This document shows, piece after piece, positions 12,224 to 25,845 of a DNA stretch of 64,000 nt. Under the pieces are notes generated by a model. The model saw nothing but the letters and a program-made list of their open reading frames with translations, had not been told where the DNA came from and did not search any database. How positions within the stretch are numbered: the first letter of the stretch is position 1; each line of letters opens with the position of its first letter. Origin of the DNA: Dichotomocladium elegans (Eukaryota; Mucoromycota; Mucoromycetes; Mucorales; Lichtheimiaceae); assembly GCA_025716815.1 (NCBI GenBank), contig JAIXMN010000023.1, positions 248,001-312,000 on the forward strand, read 5' to 3'. A program made the position numbers and the translations under genes.

Positions 12224-13315
12224 AGACCTCTATGTGCGGCCTTTCTTTTTCGACAACGGCAACAAGTCCTGGATTTGGTAACCTCCCCACGTGCCGCTTG
12301 CCATGAGCCTTGCACCCTCTGTCGTCCATCCTGTACAACAGTCAAGAAAGAAAACAAGGAACAGGAGGGAGCCGCAAGTTACCATCCGCTGTATGAACGG
12401 ATATACCTAGTACATTCAAGCACTGTAACTTATCTCTCCCTCACCTTCCAGTGAGAGCCAGAAAGATTCGAATGCTCAATACGATAAGGATCGTTGCTTG
12501 TCAGTGTTAAAGACAAGGAAAGGAACCTTTCTTCTCTCCTCCCGTTTTTGCCGATTTGGCATAGACATACAAAGAGGAAGGAAAGCACGAAGATATTTGT
12601 GTATGTTGTGCAATTTAAGTACGTTTTATGAACCACATGGCATGCGGGCTGAGTTATTTTATTATCGTATTTCAGGTAAATTACCAGATGCTCGAGCCAT
12701 CCATCTGGTCGTGGTCATTACATACTGTATACTGGAATAACCGAAGGCGCAGAAGGAATTTCTAATGATTGAATCTGTCTGAGATTGTGTCAGGTCTCTT
12801 TGTTCAGTTAAGATTTTGCCGATAATGGAGACACAACAAATCGCTGCCATCGTTGTAAGCCCAAACCTGAAAGAAACTGCCATATCGAATCCTTCCGGTA
12901 AAGCATCTTTGAACCTGTACTAGAATAAATAAAAAAAAGAGGTCACATTCAAAGTAAATTTTTCTGAGGGTGTCTGTAAACAAAGTATCTTTGCTTCTTG
13001 CATTGGTTTGCTAAATCCAACTCCGCGCAACATTAGGGAATGGCTTTCTGCAGACCAAAACCTTTGACTTTTAAAGCTGTTGAGGCCCAACACTAATTGA
13101 TAAGGACTTTACCCAATGGCACCTCAGGTCATTCGAAACCAGCGAATCTTCAATCGCCCCTATTTCTATGTGATGAGTCCTCGATAAAAAGTTTTCAAGG
13201 AGAATGTGCGTTTTAGGCCTGGAGGCTGAGTTTTGACACTCTGCCCTTGAAAAGAGGCGGTAAATTTTGTGTTGATGTTGCCAAGCAGCTCTCTTCTTTA
13301 CCCCTCAACTAATCC
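12224..13315. other. Intergenic between diverging genes
   Basis: This stretch separates the minus-strand His-rich gene from the plus-strand DEAD-box helicase, which diverge, and should contain both promoters. Short frames on the minus strand at 12430-12636 and 12662-12883 have no recognisable features. No further gene is supported. Confidence 0.45.
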
Positions 13316-15429
13316 ATGTTCAACTTTCCAAGACTCGCAGCCCAGATTTCTTCGCGAGTCTCAAGAGTTGCCCACCGCCGTATTCAGGCGACGGTGTTCC
13401 CGTCAGGTATGTGGGGAACTCGCGCATGTCATTTCGGTCAGATCCGCTCATTCCCCTTTCAAAATAAGCAGTGCGATCGATCGCCAACTCGCCTTTCTTG
13501 ATCCAGCCTTTGAGACTGACACCTGCCGCTTTGATGCATTCAAGCGCATCCAAATCGGTCACGATCGAGCCTGCTGCTGAACCTGAGGCAGCCAAGACCG
13601 AACCCAGGCGTTTTGCTGATATCGAGGCCATTCACCCTTTCACGAAGAAGGCACTTAAGAGCGTATTCAAATATGATAACATGTCCGTTGTTCAGGATGC
13701 TGTTCTCAGTCGACTTCCGGACAACAAAGATATTTTTGTGAAAGCCAAGACCGGCACGGGCAAGACACTGGCATTCCTGGTGGCTGCGTTGGAGACGGCT
13801 ACCAATGGCAAGGTAATCAAGCATCCTGAGGGAAACTTGATTTTAGTCGTGTCGCCTACCCGTGAACTGGCTCATCAAATCGCGAACGAGGCCAATCGCT
13901 TGATCAAGTATTATCCTTATAAAGTGCACTGCCTCGTCGGCGGCGACCCGAAAGTGAAACAGCTTCGCCAACTCGACTTCAACCGTGGAGATATCATTGT
14001 TGCTACTCCTGGCCGATTGATTGATATTCTTGAGAGCTCTAAGCATGCACGCCGACTGGTCGAGCACACAAAGGTGCTGGTCCTCGACGAAGCCGACCAG
14101 CTTATCGACATGGGCTTCAAACAAGAGGTAGAGCGCATCTTGACCTTCCTTCCTAAGGAGCGCCAGACAATGCTGTTTTCGGCCACGCTGTCGCCAGAGA
14201 TCCGCAACACTATCGGTAAATTCGCGTTGTCGCCTGATTATGAGCTTGTTGACACTGTTGGCGAAGAGGAGGTCAACACACACTTGCATGTGAAGCAGTC
14301 CGCTATCGTCGCGCCCTACAGCACCCAAATCACCCATCTCCGCAGCCTTCTTCACACCTATCCGGCCGCTAACGCCGGTAAAACCATCGTCTTCATGCCT
14401 ACTACCAAGTCTACTGCCCTCTATGCCAAGCTACTCAAGTTCCTGATGCCGCAGCGGAATGTCTTGGAGTTACATTCCAAGATGAACCAGAATTCGCGTA
14501 CTCGTATTTCAGCACGCTTCAGGAAATCTCTCCCAGGGACCATCCTTGTCACATCCGATGTCTCTGCTCGTGGTGTTGATTACCCTGACGTCTCATTAGT
14601 TGTCCAAGTTGGTATGCCATCCTCTCGCGAACAATATATCCACAGACTTGGTCGTACCGGTCGCGCTGGTAAGGATGGCGAGGGTGTCATAATCATTGCG
14701 CCATTCGAGACGTCATTCATCAAGGAAGAGATCAATGATTTACCTATTGAGAATTTGATCCCTCCCCCACCCAAGGAGGATGAGAAGGAGGAAACATCTA
14801 AGATTTTGTCTTATGTTTTGGAGCACCGAGTTGAGGAAGAAGAGATCCGCGAGATTTATACCGCCTACCTTGGTTATTGTAAGTCACTCCTGTGCATATG
14901 GATTCCCTAATGACGGATGGGCTTTATCGATTGGATATTAACAACGTTCGTAGACTCTAGCCGTATGATGCAACTCAATCAACCTCGTTCAGACGCCCTT
15001 ATTCATGCCAAGGATTTCCTCAACGCACTGGGTGTCACTGAGATCCCACATCTCTCGGCTCGTTTCATCGAGCAGCTCGGCCTGAAAAACCGCAATGATC
15101 GCCGGTCATCATCGATGTCCTCTAATCGTGGCAGAAGTAGCAATAGTCGTTTTGGCCAGGACCGTCGTTTCGATCGCCGGGGTGATGGTGGCAGCAGCCG
15201 TTTTGGCCGATGGGGTGATGACGAAGGCGATCGTCGGGGTAGCTTCGATCGCTCAAGCCGACAAAACAGGGATGATGATGACCGCCGCGGTGGCAGCCGG
15301 TATAGTCGATGGGATGATAGCGCCCCAAGACGAAGATATGATGATGAACGTGCCCCCCGACAAGATTATAGACATGATCGTACGAGCAAACTCTTGAAAC
15401 GAGGCCGCAGATTTTCTGACGATGAGTGA
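13316..15429 (+). CDS. MSS116: Mitochondrial DEAD-box RNA helicase (MSS116-like)
   Basis: Three exons close in phase: 13316-13406, 13472-14878 and 14954-15429, giving 657 residues, close to yeast Mss116 (664). The first exon supplies an Arg-rich, amphipathic presequence (MFNFPRLAAQISSRVSRVAHRR), typical of mitochondrial import. The helicase core has AKTGTGKT (motif I), PTRELAHQ (Ia), ATPGRL (Ib), VLDEADQL (II), FSATLS (III), TSDVSARGVDYP (V) and HRLGRTGRAG (VI). It continues through the C-terminal extension typical of this branch (YTAYLGYY...) into an Arg/Asp/Gly-rich tail (SSRFGRWGDDEGDRRGSFD). Family members act as RNA chaperones in group I and II intron splicing and mitochondrial translation. 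An ATG-less internal frame starting at 13471 is the exon 2 boundary, not a start. Confidence 0.92.
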
Positions 15430-16029
15430 AATTACCATGCCCACATTTCTTTTTATCCTCCATAGCATATGTCACTGTACCCTACCCCTCTCATACATAA
15501 AAGCACACACCTTATAGAGTCTCCTTGAATATATTACTATTTTGTTACTTTGTATATACACAAAGAGAAACATTTGGTTTTCGCTTCTGCTGATTTTTGC
15601 ATTGTGAGCAAGATTTCAACCCTAAAATGGATACTCAGAAGGAACATGCAATGCAGCTTCCATTATAGGACACGTATATCGACTCAAAAAGCTCGTTAAG
15701 CTTTCATACTCTTTGGAAATGGTAAGTGGAAGGTACTGCGACACCCACCCATGCCGTCGTATCCTATGTAATCGTAGCCCATCGAAAGATGTACAGGCAT
15801 CCACCTCGACTCTGTGGATCAGACCTCCATGGATTGACAGAGGTGTGCAGAGAAAACGTATTTCTGATTGCGGTTACGCAAAAAAGAAAACGGAGTTTGC
15901 TCCCTTTGAATAAATCTAAATTCGATTTCAAGCCAGGTCGAACAATATCCCCTACCCCACCCCCTCCACACTCGACTTACCTCCACCGGAAAAACCCGTC
16001 CATCTGCTTTTCATCCAACGTCCAGCAGA
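15430..16029. other. Intergenic, 600 bp
   Basis: This holds the 3' region of the helicase gene and the 5' region of the ArfGAP gene. A C-rich stretch (CCCCTACCCCACCCCCTCC, about 15950-15968) lies about 70 bases before the ArfGAP start and may belong to its leader or promoter. No gene is supported. Confidence 0.45.
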
Positions 16030-17558
<1,529 letters not shown>

Positions 17559-17839
17559 ATGTTTTTATCTTACATTTCGCGTAATTTTTCAAAGTAAACC
17601 GTACACATCCTCACCGCCTATCGGCCCCATTTCATCGTTGTGGTTCCTCAGAAAGAGAAAATATCCTTCATATCTTTGGATCACTTGCCTTCTTCGTGAA
17701 GGATACATGAAGAACACCATCTTTGACTCCTTGTTTCTTAAAAATATAGTTAGCTTCGTCTTTGTACATACTCTGAGGCCCATCGCTGGACGTACTGAAT
17801 TCCTAACTTTTTTTATTTTTGCAGCAGCTGGCAGATTAT

Positions 17840-18085
17840 AGCCTGTCTTGTTCAGCGCAAGTTTCGCAACTGCGTTGAGAACCTGCCTGTTGTGTCGGAA
17901 TATCTGTATGTATCCCTTCGTATGGCAGCGACACCCAAAGTTCCCGTTGCAAGATATTGACTACGCAGGTGTTCTATGCGGGAACAAAATGTCTGAACAA
18001 AACATATTTCCTCATCAATGACATTGTCCAAAGGTTCCGCGCCACCATGGGCATGTCCATCTTTGTAGAGAAATTGATTGCTCAT
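17840..18085 (-). mobile_element. Tc1/mariner-like transposase fragment C
   Basis: The minus strand encodes FLYKDGHAHGG...EPLDNVIDEEICF...IEHLRSQYLA, matching the N-terminal block of the copies at 7.4 kb and 56.2 kb. Only this part of the transposase remains. It lies just past the 3' end of the ArfGAP gene. Confidence 0.65.
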
Positions 18086-18316
18086 TGGAGACTGGTTTAA
18101 GATCGGTAAAAGAATCCGACGCCCTTATTTCCGTGTTGGGAAATGCGGGCTTTTGAATCGGGTAGGGCATGCGACTTTTTATGGGTTGATGGAGGGGGGG
18201 GAAAGAGCGGGCGTGGGCGGTGGAAATTGTGTATAGGCGAGAACGGCTGTCCCAACGTACCCTTTTTCTTTGCTTATCTCAACCTCATTCTTCCTCGCCT
18301 CTCGCGCATAGTGTTA

Positions 18317-19999
18317 ATGATGCCCGCGGCACACGAAGCATTGCCTGGATCAATTTCTCCAAAAGCTCCTGAGGGAGACATCAATGGCCGTTTACCTTCA
18401 AAAAACGCCGAAGCTCGCGTCGTGGATCAGCATCGCACATTGCATACAACACTAGCCCAGTTGTGCGACATTCTTATCACGTAAACAACCAAAAAGGAGG
18501 ATCGCCATGGATGGAGGGGGTTGGCGGGCATTGTAGCCGCAGTCGGCTGATTTTGTGGTGCATTTCTTCTTAGGAAGGATGTCTCTGGAATTCTAAAAGA
18601 AGATACTTGCATGTCAACGATCCGATCAAATATTAATGCATATACCACTATCAAAGAATACAAGGTAACGTGCCTACGTTCTTTTTGTTGAGGGAAGAAA
18701 GCAAAAGGGGGCGCCAATCCTCCCCCGAAAAGAAAACTAAAATTTATGCGTTAATGACGGGACCACCGTTTCCTCGTGCTCTTCTACAGCATGATTTGAA
18801 GCGGGTCTTCCTCTCCAAGCCCAACTTACACGATCTATATCAATTTGCATCGGCCACGCTCCGGTTTGAAAGCCAGCGCCTGGGTGAAAATGAAGAGGCA
18901 CAGGACGAAGAAGAAGATGAAGAACGTATTGCATTGTTCCGGCCGACAATAGACGGTTTCTTATTCACAGATGCTGTGCCTGCGGCTAATTTGGGAAACC
19001 AGTTACTCCGTACGTGTGTGTGGGTGTGTGTGGGTGTTATGAAATAATTGCTGTGATAGCAGGCAGGCTCATGCTTGGTTCAGCGCTCGGTGTTCAGGAG
19101 ATGGTCATTCATCCTACTCCGTCCGTGGAACAAGTGCCCACCTTGAGACAGACCATCCCTCCGCCTCCCCGTTTCCCCTCACGGATCCATCGCCATGAAG
19201 ATAAACATACTGTTCCAAGTAAGCGAGACCGGGAGGGATTTGGTTATACGTGTAGGTTGGTAATTAATGTCAATAACTGATCATATCGCCTGTCTCAGTC
19301 CAATGGCTTGATTATGGGGCGTTTTCAAGTTTTGCGCCGACTAGGGACTCGAATCATGCTAATGTGTCCTACGAGAGTACGTATATGGGACGCGCAGCTA
19401 AACGTTTCCGGCGTTGGGAGAAGAAACAACGGACGTTGCATCAAGCGACGACAGTAAAACAGAAACAGCAGCAGCAGCAGCAGCAAAATACAACTGGGGC
19501 AGAGATCGATACTGAATGGCTTACAAACCAGGGGCTGGATGCAGATGCGATTGTAGCGGCAGCGCAGGCAGAGACGTGCACAATGGATGACCTCTTGACG
19601 CATACCACAGACGCGCAGCTTGAACGGACCGGCGAGCTGCTGGACTATCTGGCCCAGTACCAAGACTATCGGTTTAGCCACGGCAACCAAGGAATAGACT
19701 CGGACGAACAGGCAGTAGCAGAAGCGGTAGAAAGGAATATCGAGGCTTTGCTTTCCAGGGTGGCGCCTAAGGACATAGTGGATCTGACGGCTGTCGAAGC
19801 AGCCATGCGACGGATGCCGCTTCGCCAGGAAGCGTATCGCGGCGGTCTGCCGCCAAACAAGATTTTTGCGTATCCGACAACTGAGCGGATTGAGCCTGTG
19901 CCACCTGTCGCCACCGTGGTACCGGGTTATCCCAAAGAACGATGGAAACTCGTTGATGTCGCGGGCGCACCGCCTACCAACAACAATAGACATGGTTGA
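18317..19999 (+). CDS. Unknown protein, possibly a chromatin-complex subunit
   Basis: Five exons close in phase: 18317-18480, 18574-18664, 18790-19009, 19063-19218 and 19299-19999, giving 443 residues. The double ATG at 18317 is the best start, but the frame is open upstream to 18143. Features in order: an N-terminal helical region (LHTTLAQLCDILIT), a segment ending IKEYK-HDLKRVF, an acidic stretch (EEAQDEEEDEE), a Pro-rich linker, WLDYGAFSSFAPTRDS with SYESTYMGRAAKRFRRWEKK, a short polyQ, and a C-terminal helical domain. The DYGAFSSFAP block and the upstream helices faintly recall fungal RSC58-type remodeller subunits, but this is a weak impression. No catalytic motif, signal peptide or membrane segment is visible. 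Confidence 0.7.
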
Positions 20000-20182
20000 G
20001 TCGCATACACATAGAAGAAGTGCTGGGAATTTAGGGTATCTGGGCCTGAGATGGGAATCATCGGCCGGGGGGAGGAGGGGAGGCTGTGAAGTGTAGGAGA
20101 TCAAAAAAATTTTTTTTTACTTGATAAAACTAAACCGGAAAAAAACACATGTTTTGATTTCTCTTTTCCACTTTTGTTCATC

Positions 20183-20812
20183 ATGACCGGTGCATCGCGT
20201 ACTTACAGCAAGACCTACAAGGTCCCCAAGCGCCCTTACGAGTCGGCCCGCCTTGACCAGGAACTCAAGCTCGTTGGCGAGTACGGTCTGAAGAACAAGA
20301 AGGAAGTGTGGCGTGTGGGATTGACCCTTTCCAAGATCCGTCGTGCTGCTCGTGAGTTGCTCACGCTCGATGAGAAGGATCCCCGCCGTCTCTTTGAGGG
20401 CAATGCCCTGATTCGCCGTCTTGTCCGCATTGGTGTCCTTGACGAGAGCCGCATGAAGCTCGATTACGTCCTGGGTCTCAAGATTGAGGACTTTTTGGAG
20501 CGTCGCCTCCAGACCCAGGTCTTCAAGCTCGGTCTTGCAAAGTCCATCCACCATGCTCGTGTGCTTATCCGCCAGCGTCACATCCGTGTTGGCAAGCAGG
20601 TTGTCAACGTTCCCTCGTTCATTGTCCGCCTGGTAAGCGATAGCTCCCGGATATCGTATTTTCGTTTATTCATCATCTTCTTCTTCTTCTAGGAATCCCA
20701 AAAGCACATCGACTTCAGCTTGACTTCGCCCTATGGCGGCGGTCGCGCTGGTCGCGTCAAGCGCAAGCGCGCAAAGGCTGCTGAGGGCGGTGATGAGGAG
20801 GATGAGGAGTAA
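20183..20812 (+). CDS. RPS9: 40S ribosomal protein S9 (uS4)
   Basis: Two exons, 20183-20632 and 20693-20812, give 189 residues, the normal length for eukaryotic uS4. The N-terminus [20 protein letters not shown] and the S4 RNA-binding core ([36 protein letters not shown]) are unmistakable, and the tail is acidic (GGDEEDEE). The protein binds 18S rRNA in the small-subunit body and contributes to decoding fidelity. Codon use is strongly biased to C- and G-ending codons compared with neighbours, as expected for a highly expressed gene. The start follows a T-rich leader 30-80 bases long. Confidence 0.97.
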
Positions 20813-22020
20813 ACAAGAATATTCCCCCCTTCCTCGCACAAGAGAAAGAAGAACGTCACACACCCAACCGATGTTGTATGAACCTTTGCATTGCACCTCT
20901 TCCATGCGAATAAAAAAAAAAGACGTCCATTTAAAAGATGGTTTCCTTTTTTGCATGCAAAGCACCTGCGCGCTAAGCGCAGTATCATAGCAACAGTTTG
21001 AGGTACCCACATGTGAATGTAAGTAATAAGAAAGAAAGAGAGCGGGTGGGTATGTATTGGTGTGGGGTCATACATAGAAAAAGCTGGGTGGTGTGCGCCT
21101 TGTTCCTATTTTTTCTTTTCTTTTGGGTCAAGGTATTGGCGGACGTTTTTGCTCTCTCGCTCTCGCTTTCTTTTATGCTTGCTATTATTATCATGAATTT
21201 TTTCCATGTGGTCCTCTGCTTGTTATGCTCTACTGTGCCTGGTATTTTGCTGCAAAAACATGTGTTGGTCAGTTTCTGGTTTCGGATGAAGATAATACGA
21301 GATTAGGATAGAAAGTATTGAGTGTGAATTAAACTTTTGTTTGTGCGTTGTCTTCTGACGATGATGTTGCGGTTGTGCACTGACGGTGCACGTTTGTTTT
21401 GATTTAGACTGAGTTGGAGGCGGGTGATGGGTAATTAACCGATGAAGCAAGTTTAGGGGGCAGTTACCTACATGGCTAACCCTGGACCAAGAGAAGATCC
21501 TAGCTGATGGTTGGGAGAATCGTTTTGAGTGCAAGCCGTTCATGTACGGGAATGCCATACGTATCCGTTCAGGAACGAGTGATGGGCAACAATGTAGAGA
21601 AAGAATTCTTTATGAACACAAGAGGTCTATTTTAAAATGCGGTTGATGTGAGGGACTTTCTGTCCAAGAAGACGAATGTGAAAAACGACGCAACCTTGTC
21701 ATGAACAAAGGGTGCCGTCTCCCCAAAGAGAGTGACCTTCTCCGTGCATATATATATATACACAGGTGCCGAGGCACCCAAAGCCATCAACCAAGAAATG
21801 AAAGGGAGCAGGCGGCGCTATCCCGATCTGGAGGAATTCTTTTGTCTTGCTCCCCCCCCTTGGCCCCAACCACCACTGGCAACGTACGTACGTACGACAC
21901 TAGTACCTTTGAATAGGGGGCAAGGGGAGGGGGAAATAAAGTACATACCCACATCTAGGATTATGTATACGCAAAGAAATTGGAGGCTAGTCTATGCTTT
22001 TATATTGACGGAGACAATGT
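20813..22020. other. Intergenic between converging genes, 1.2 kb
   Basis: RPS9 and the O-mannosyltransferase converge here. The stretch contains a short TA-repeat (21748-21760) and no frame with a recognisable motif. Confidence 0.45.
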
Positions 22021-25000
22021 TTAACGGGGCACGACACTTTCTGAAATGCTCTCATTTGGGGCTGCTGCAGGCTCTGACGTCTGTAGATCGTCCGGCTTTT
22101 GCTCCTTGATGGCATCCGATATAATATTGGCGATACCAGCCACCTCTGGCGGTAACTCCTTGTCTTTGGCAAAATAACTCTTGATCGCATTTTGCATCTG
22201 GCCAAACGTATCGCCTGACAGCCGGACTTCCTTGTAATCAGAATAGTTGTCATGAAACCTACGCGAACAGAGTGCCCAGAATGGGGCCGTGAGTCAATGC
22301 GCAAAGGACCCCAAGAAGAATAAAACGTACTGGATGCAGTCAAAGTCCCAAGTGGACCGCCACTTGTGATCCATACAATCCTTCTTGGTCCAAGGCTCTC
22401 CATAGGTGATGGGAATGAATTGACGGTAAGCGGCGATAAAGCATACGATGACAACCGTCGCAGCAATGAGCCGTCGCTTTGATGTAAGTCGTACCGTTGC
22501 GAAATCAAACACCACCGCAAAAAGCAGTATTGAAAAGTATAGCGCAGGCATATAGTGGTGAAGGAAGAGCTGGCGGCCCATCAAGAAGAAAGGGAAATAG
22601 TGCAGGGCCCAGCCGACCACAAAGAAGCCGGCCGACTCATCGTAGAAGGTGCGCAGGCCTGGAGAAGAAAGATTGGTCAAAGCGTTGGTGTCAGATCGCA
22701 CCTTGATCCTTACCTCCCAAGGAAAGATGAACGCCTCTTTTGTCCAGCAACAAGAAGACGAGCCGGTATATCAAGAAAAGAGCAACAGAAGCAGTCGATG
22801 CCCAGTATATTAGCGGGTTGCCCAAGAGATAAATGTGATGGAAATTTCTGCCCCAGAAATTGATACCACGGCGAAGTAGCGGCCATGCTTCTGGACGCGA
22901 ATCATACGGATGAGAAGAGGTCAACCCCTTGTTAACATCCCACATGACTTTGTTGAGTTCGGCAAATTTTGCGAAAAAGCTAGGGCGCCGATAGTTAACT
23001 TTCTCAGCATTCTCAGGCACTACAGATGGGATGGTTAACATCTATCACGGACCCATTCTGTGTATTTTCAAAGATACTTGCGCAGATCGTTCTCAGTAGA
23101 TTCAATGTACCAAATAGTCTTTGGCATCTTTCCATTCTTAATGCATGTCACTTCCTGTTGACCCCAACCCCACTCGGGAAGCTTGACAGAGTGCGAGAAC
23201 AAGGCACAGTTCTGCAGCACGTGGACAAGGCGGAACTTGGAGTGCAATGTCCGGACTCGGTCTTTCGACTCGGGATCGCGCTTGTCATAGTCGACGATTT
23301 CTACCCGCCAATAATCGTTGGCATCCCCGTCAAACCCAGGAAAACCATATGCACTAAAGCCAAATCGTTGATATCGAGGCAAACGCACGTCAGAACGAGA
23401 GATCAAACTTACCTGACTTCGGTATGGTAATCCAGATCAGTCATGGGCGGACGGTGGTCATGGGTATGCAAGCGCTTATTCGAGTCATTATGTACGAGCC
23501 GAACAATGTCCCCATGCTTGACATATTCGATCCCATTCACTTCTTCAGTTTCCTTTTTGTAGATGGTCCACCAGTTATTATCATCGCGGTGTGGATAGAG
23601 TGTCACCTGCTGCTCTGTAAAAGAAAACAGTTTAGTGGATGAATACGCAAAACAAATCCCCACTTCCTTCTTACGCTTGCTGCCTGTAGGATAATCGTGA
23701 GGATGGGAGTGAAGATAACCGCCGCGTGTGGCCTGGTGGCGGATATAAACTTTTGATCCATAAGCAACATCTATTTTAACACAATTCACCAAGCCATTAG
23801 TCTGCATTTCTTATTCGCTACCATACGCTCGATACATACCGATCGGCGTATCCTCCAGTGTGTGTCCTGCAAGTGTTTGCTGGAACTCGGGTGACATGAA
23901 TCCGTTGCCTTCGCCGCTGTTGGGTAAAGAGTGAAAATGGATAGCAAACATGACCATGTAGACGGTGATGGGAAGTAGGATTAGGCAGAGGGCACGTGCG
24001 CCAAAGTGTCGAACAAAGACTGGCACAGGAACACGAGTATCACCCCAGATCTCCCACAAGTTTTTGATAGTGGACACGCCAATGGTGGCAATTGTAAACA
24101 GACCAACCCATTTGCAGCTCACTGTCAACCCCAGACCCAGGCCTGTCATGGCTAACCAAAAGTACCACCAAAACCGGAATGGTCTATTTCGCAATAGCAT
24201 GTTAGCACAAAGACCGCATATATCGTTATGTGCCCTAACGCTAACCTTTTCTGCTGATTATGGAAATTAACCCACATGAGTGCCGTCGCTGCTGTAAAGG
24301 CCAATAGCACTGGGTCAAGAAGAATATGCCGGTTGTTTGTAATTAAACCATTTTCTATAGAATATCATCAGATGTTAGATTCCCACTCGCTGGGCTTATT
24401 CCAACCAGAAAAAAAAATTCCCGATTTACCATAGCACACCATCAATGCTGCCAAAACAGACGCAGGGACCGAGTGACCAGACGAGCGAAGAGTCCAGTAC
24501 GCAATGGGTACAGTCAGCGCACCGTTTAATCCGCAAAAAACACGTATAGGAACATATGGAACGCCAGGTTCGATATAGTCCCTATAGCCACAACCCGATT
24601 TTTTGGTCGACAATTGCTTCTCCCTTCCCGATCTTTTGGATTCCCCTTCCTTACTTTCCAATATCCTTGAAGTCAAAATTGCCGTCAAACCCGGCCAGCT
24701 TTGCCACCAGAGCAATGAGCATTTTAGCCAACTAAAGCACAGACAATAGATGCATAATATAAGTCCAGAGAAATTCCCTGCTCTCCTGTATTTTGCTTTA
24801 TTCCAAGCCTTACCGGGGGATGCACATCCATAAAAAAACGCGTCTTTATATATTTACTTGCGAAACCGCCAAAATGGACCTCATCAAATCTTCTCAATGT
24901 TAGCAGAGATCCATATCTTATGTACACCCATACACACATCACACACACACACAGACACACACACGTACTTTAAGAAGGAGCAAAAAAAAAAGAGAGCGAG

Positions 25001-25383
25001 ACTTACACGACGGAGGATGGTTGCGATATTTTCCAGAGACGAATATACATGGCCCAAATTCCGAGGGCGATACTGATACGCCAGTCCTGCTTGCGTGTTT
25101 TTTGCTCGGCTAAGCTTCGTTTTGTGTTTGCCTTCAGGACCTTGGAGTCAGTATAATCCACAGTAAGGTCCACGTCGTCCGAGTCGTCCTCATCACCATA
25201 CGGTTTCTTGAAATGACGTTGGCGGAACAAGTCAGAGCGGCGCGTGCTCGTGGCAAATCCAGCATTGACATGGTTCTGTTGTTGAGGCTCAGGGGCATGG
25301 TAATTGTTGTTGGTCGTATGAAGGAATGATGAGGCGGGAACGGCAGTCTGGTAATATGGAAGTGATGCGTGCCGGCTTGTCAT
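22021..25383 (-). CDS. PMT1: Dolichyl-phosphate-mannose protein mannosyltransferase (PMT1 family)
   Basis: Twelve exons close in phase: 25007-25383, 24814-24889, 24655-24731, 24430-24581, 24246-24354, 23840-24183, 23675-23770, 23413-23614, 23082-23353, 22714-23019, 22331-22658 and 22021-22258, giving 858 residues. The enzyme transfers mannose from dolichyl phosphate to Ser/Thr of secretory proteins in the ER membrane. VFDEVHFGGFASKYI carries the acidic DE pair of loop 1, followed by DVHPPLAKML. A central luminal region holds MIR motifs (GYLHSHPHDYP, HTHDHRPP), and the C-terminal half has several membrane segments (GRQLFLHHYMPALYF). GGFASKYI favours the PMT1 subfamily over PMT2 or PMT4. The intron at 23020-23081 starts with GC, not GT; only that reading keeps the conserved ENDLLPENAEKVNY. 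Confidence 0.93.
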
Positions 25384-25845
25384 GATGTGAGGGGAAGAAC
25401 GAGAGGGAAAGGGAAAAGGGGGGGGAGTGGAAAAAGGCCCGGAGGTAGTGATAGAAACGAGAGTTGGTTTAGAAAAAAATAAAGGTGATGGATTTCTTTT
25501 CCTTTGCAGGTATTTTTAAACGAGTTTCGAGAATGCGAGGAAGTTAGAAAACGCAGAGCGGTGCTGAAAAAAGAAAAAATTACCTAGTGCTCTGACCTTT
25601 TTTTTTTTTATGTGTTGCACCAACATGCACATGCTTATGGATTAAACAAAAAGATAATTCCAGATCAAAAAGTTCGGACGATAAAAGACGTCTTTATGGC
25701 TGGCACTTGAGCTTTAATGCACGAATTTGCTTGCTTCAACAAAGAAGAATGTTTCTCTCTTATAGTCCATCAGAACACCGTGACGATAATGAGTAAAGAC
25801 TTCACAGAAGGATGATGAGGAAATGGGGGAAGATGAAGAGTTTGT
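25384..25845. other. Intergenic, promoter side of PMT1
   Basis: Purine-rich on the plus strand near the PMT1 start, with A/T runs at about 25,560-25,610. It holds the PMT1 upstream region and the 3' region of the homeodomain gene, both on the minus strand. No gene is seen. Confidence 0.45.

Noticed and set aside
11991..12338. N-terminal extension of the His-rich protein with an apparent membrane segment
   Set aside because: The hydrophobic stretch comes from a pyrimidine-rich tract after a TATA-like box and ends in CCAG; more likely leader or intron than protein.
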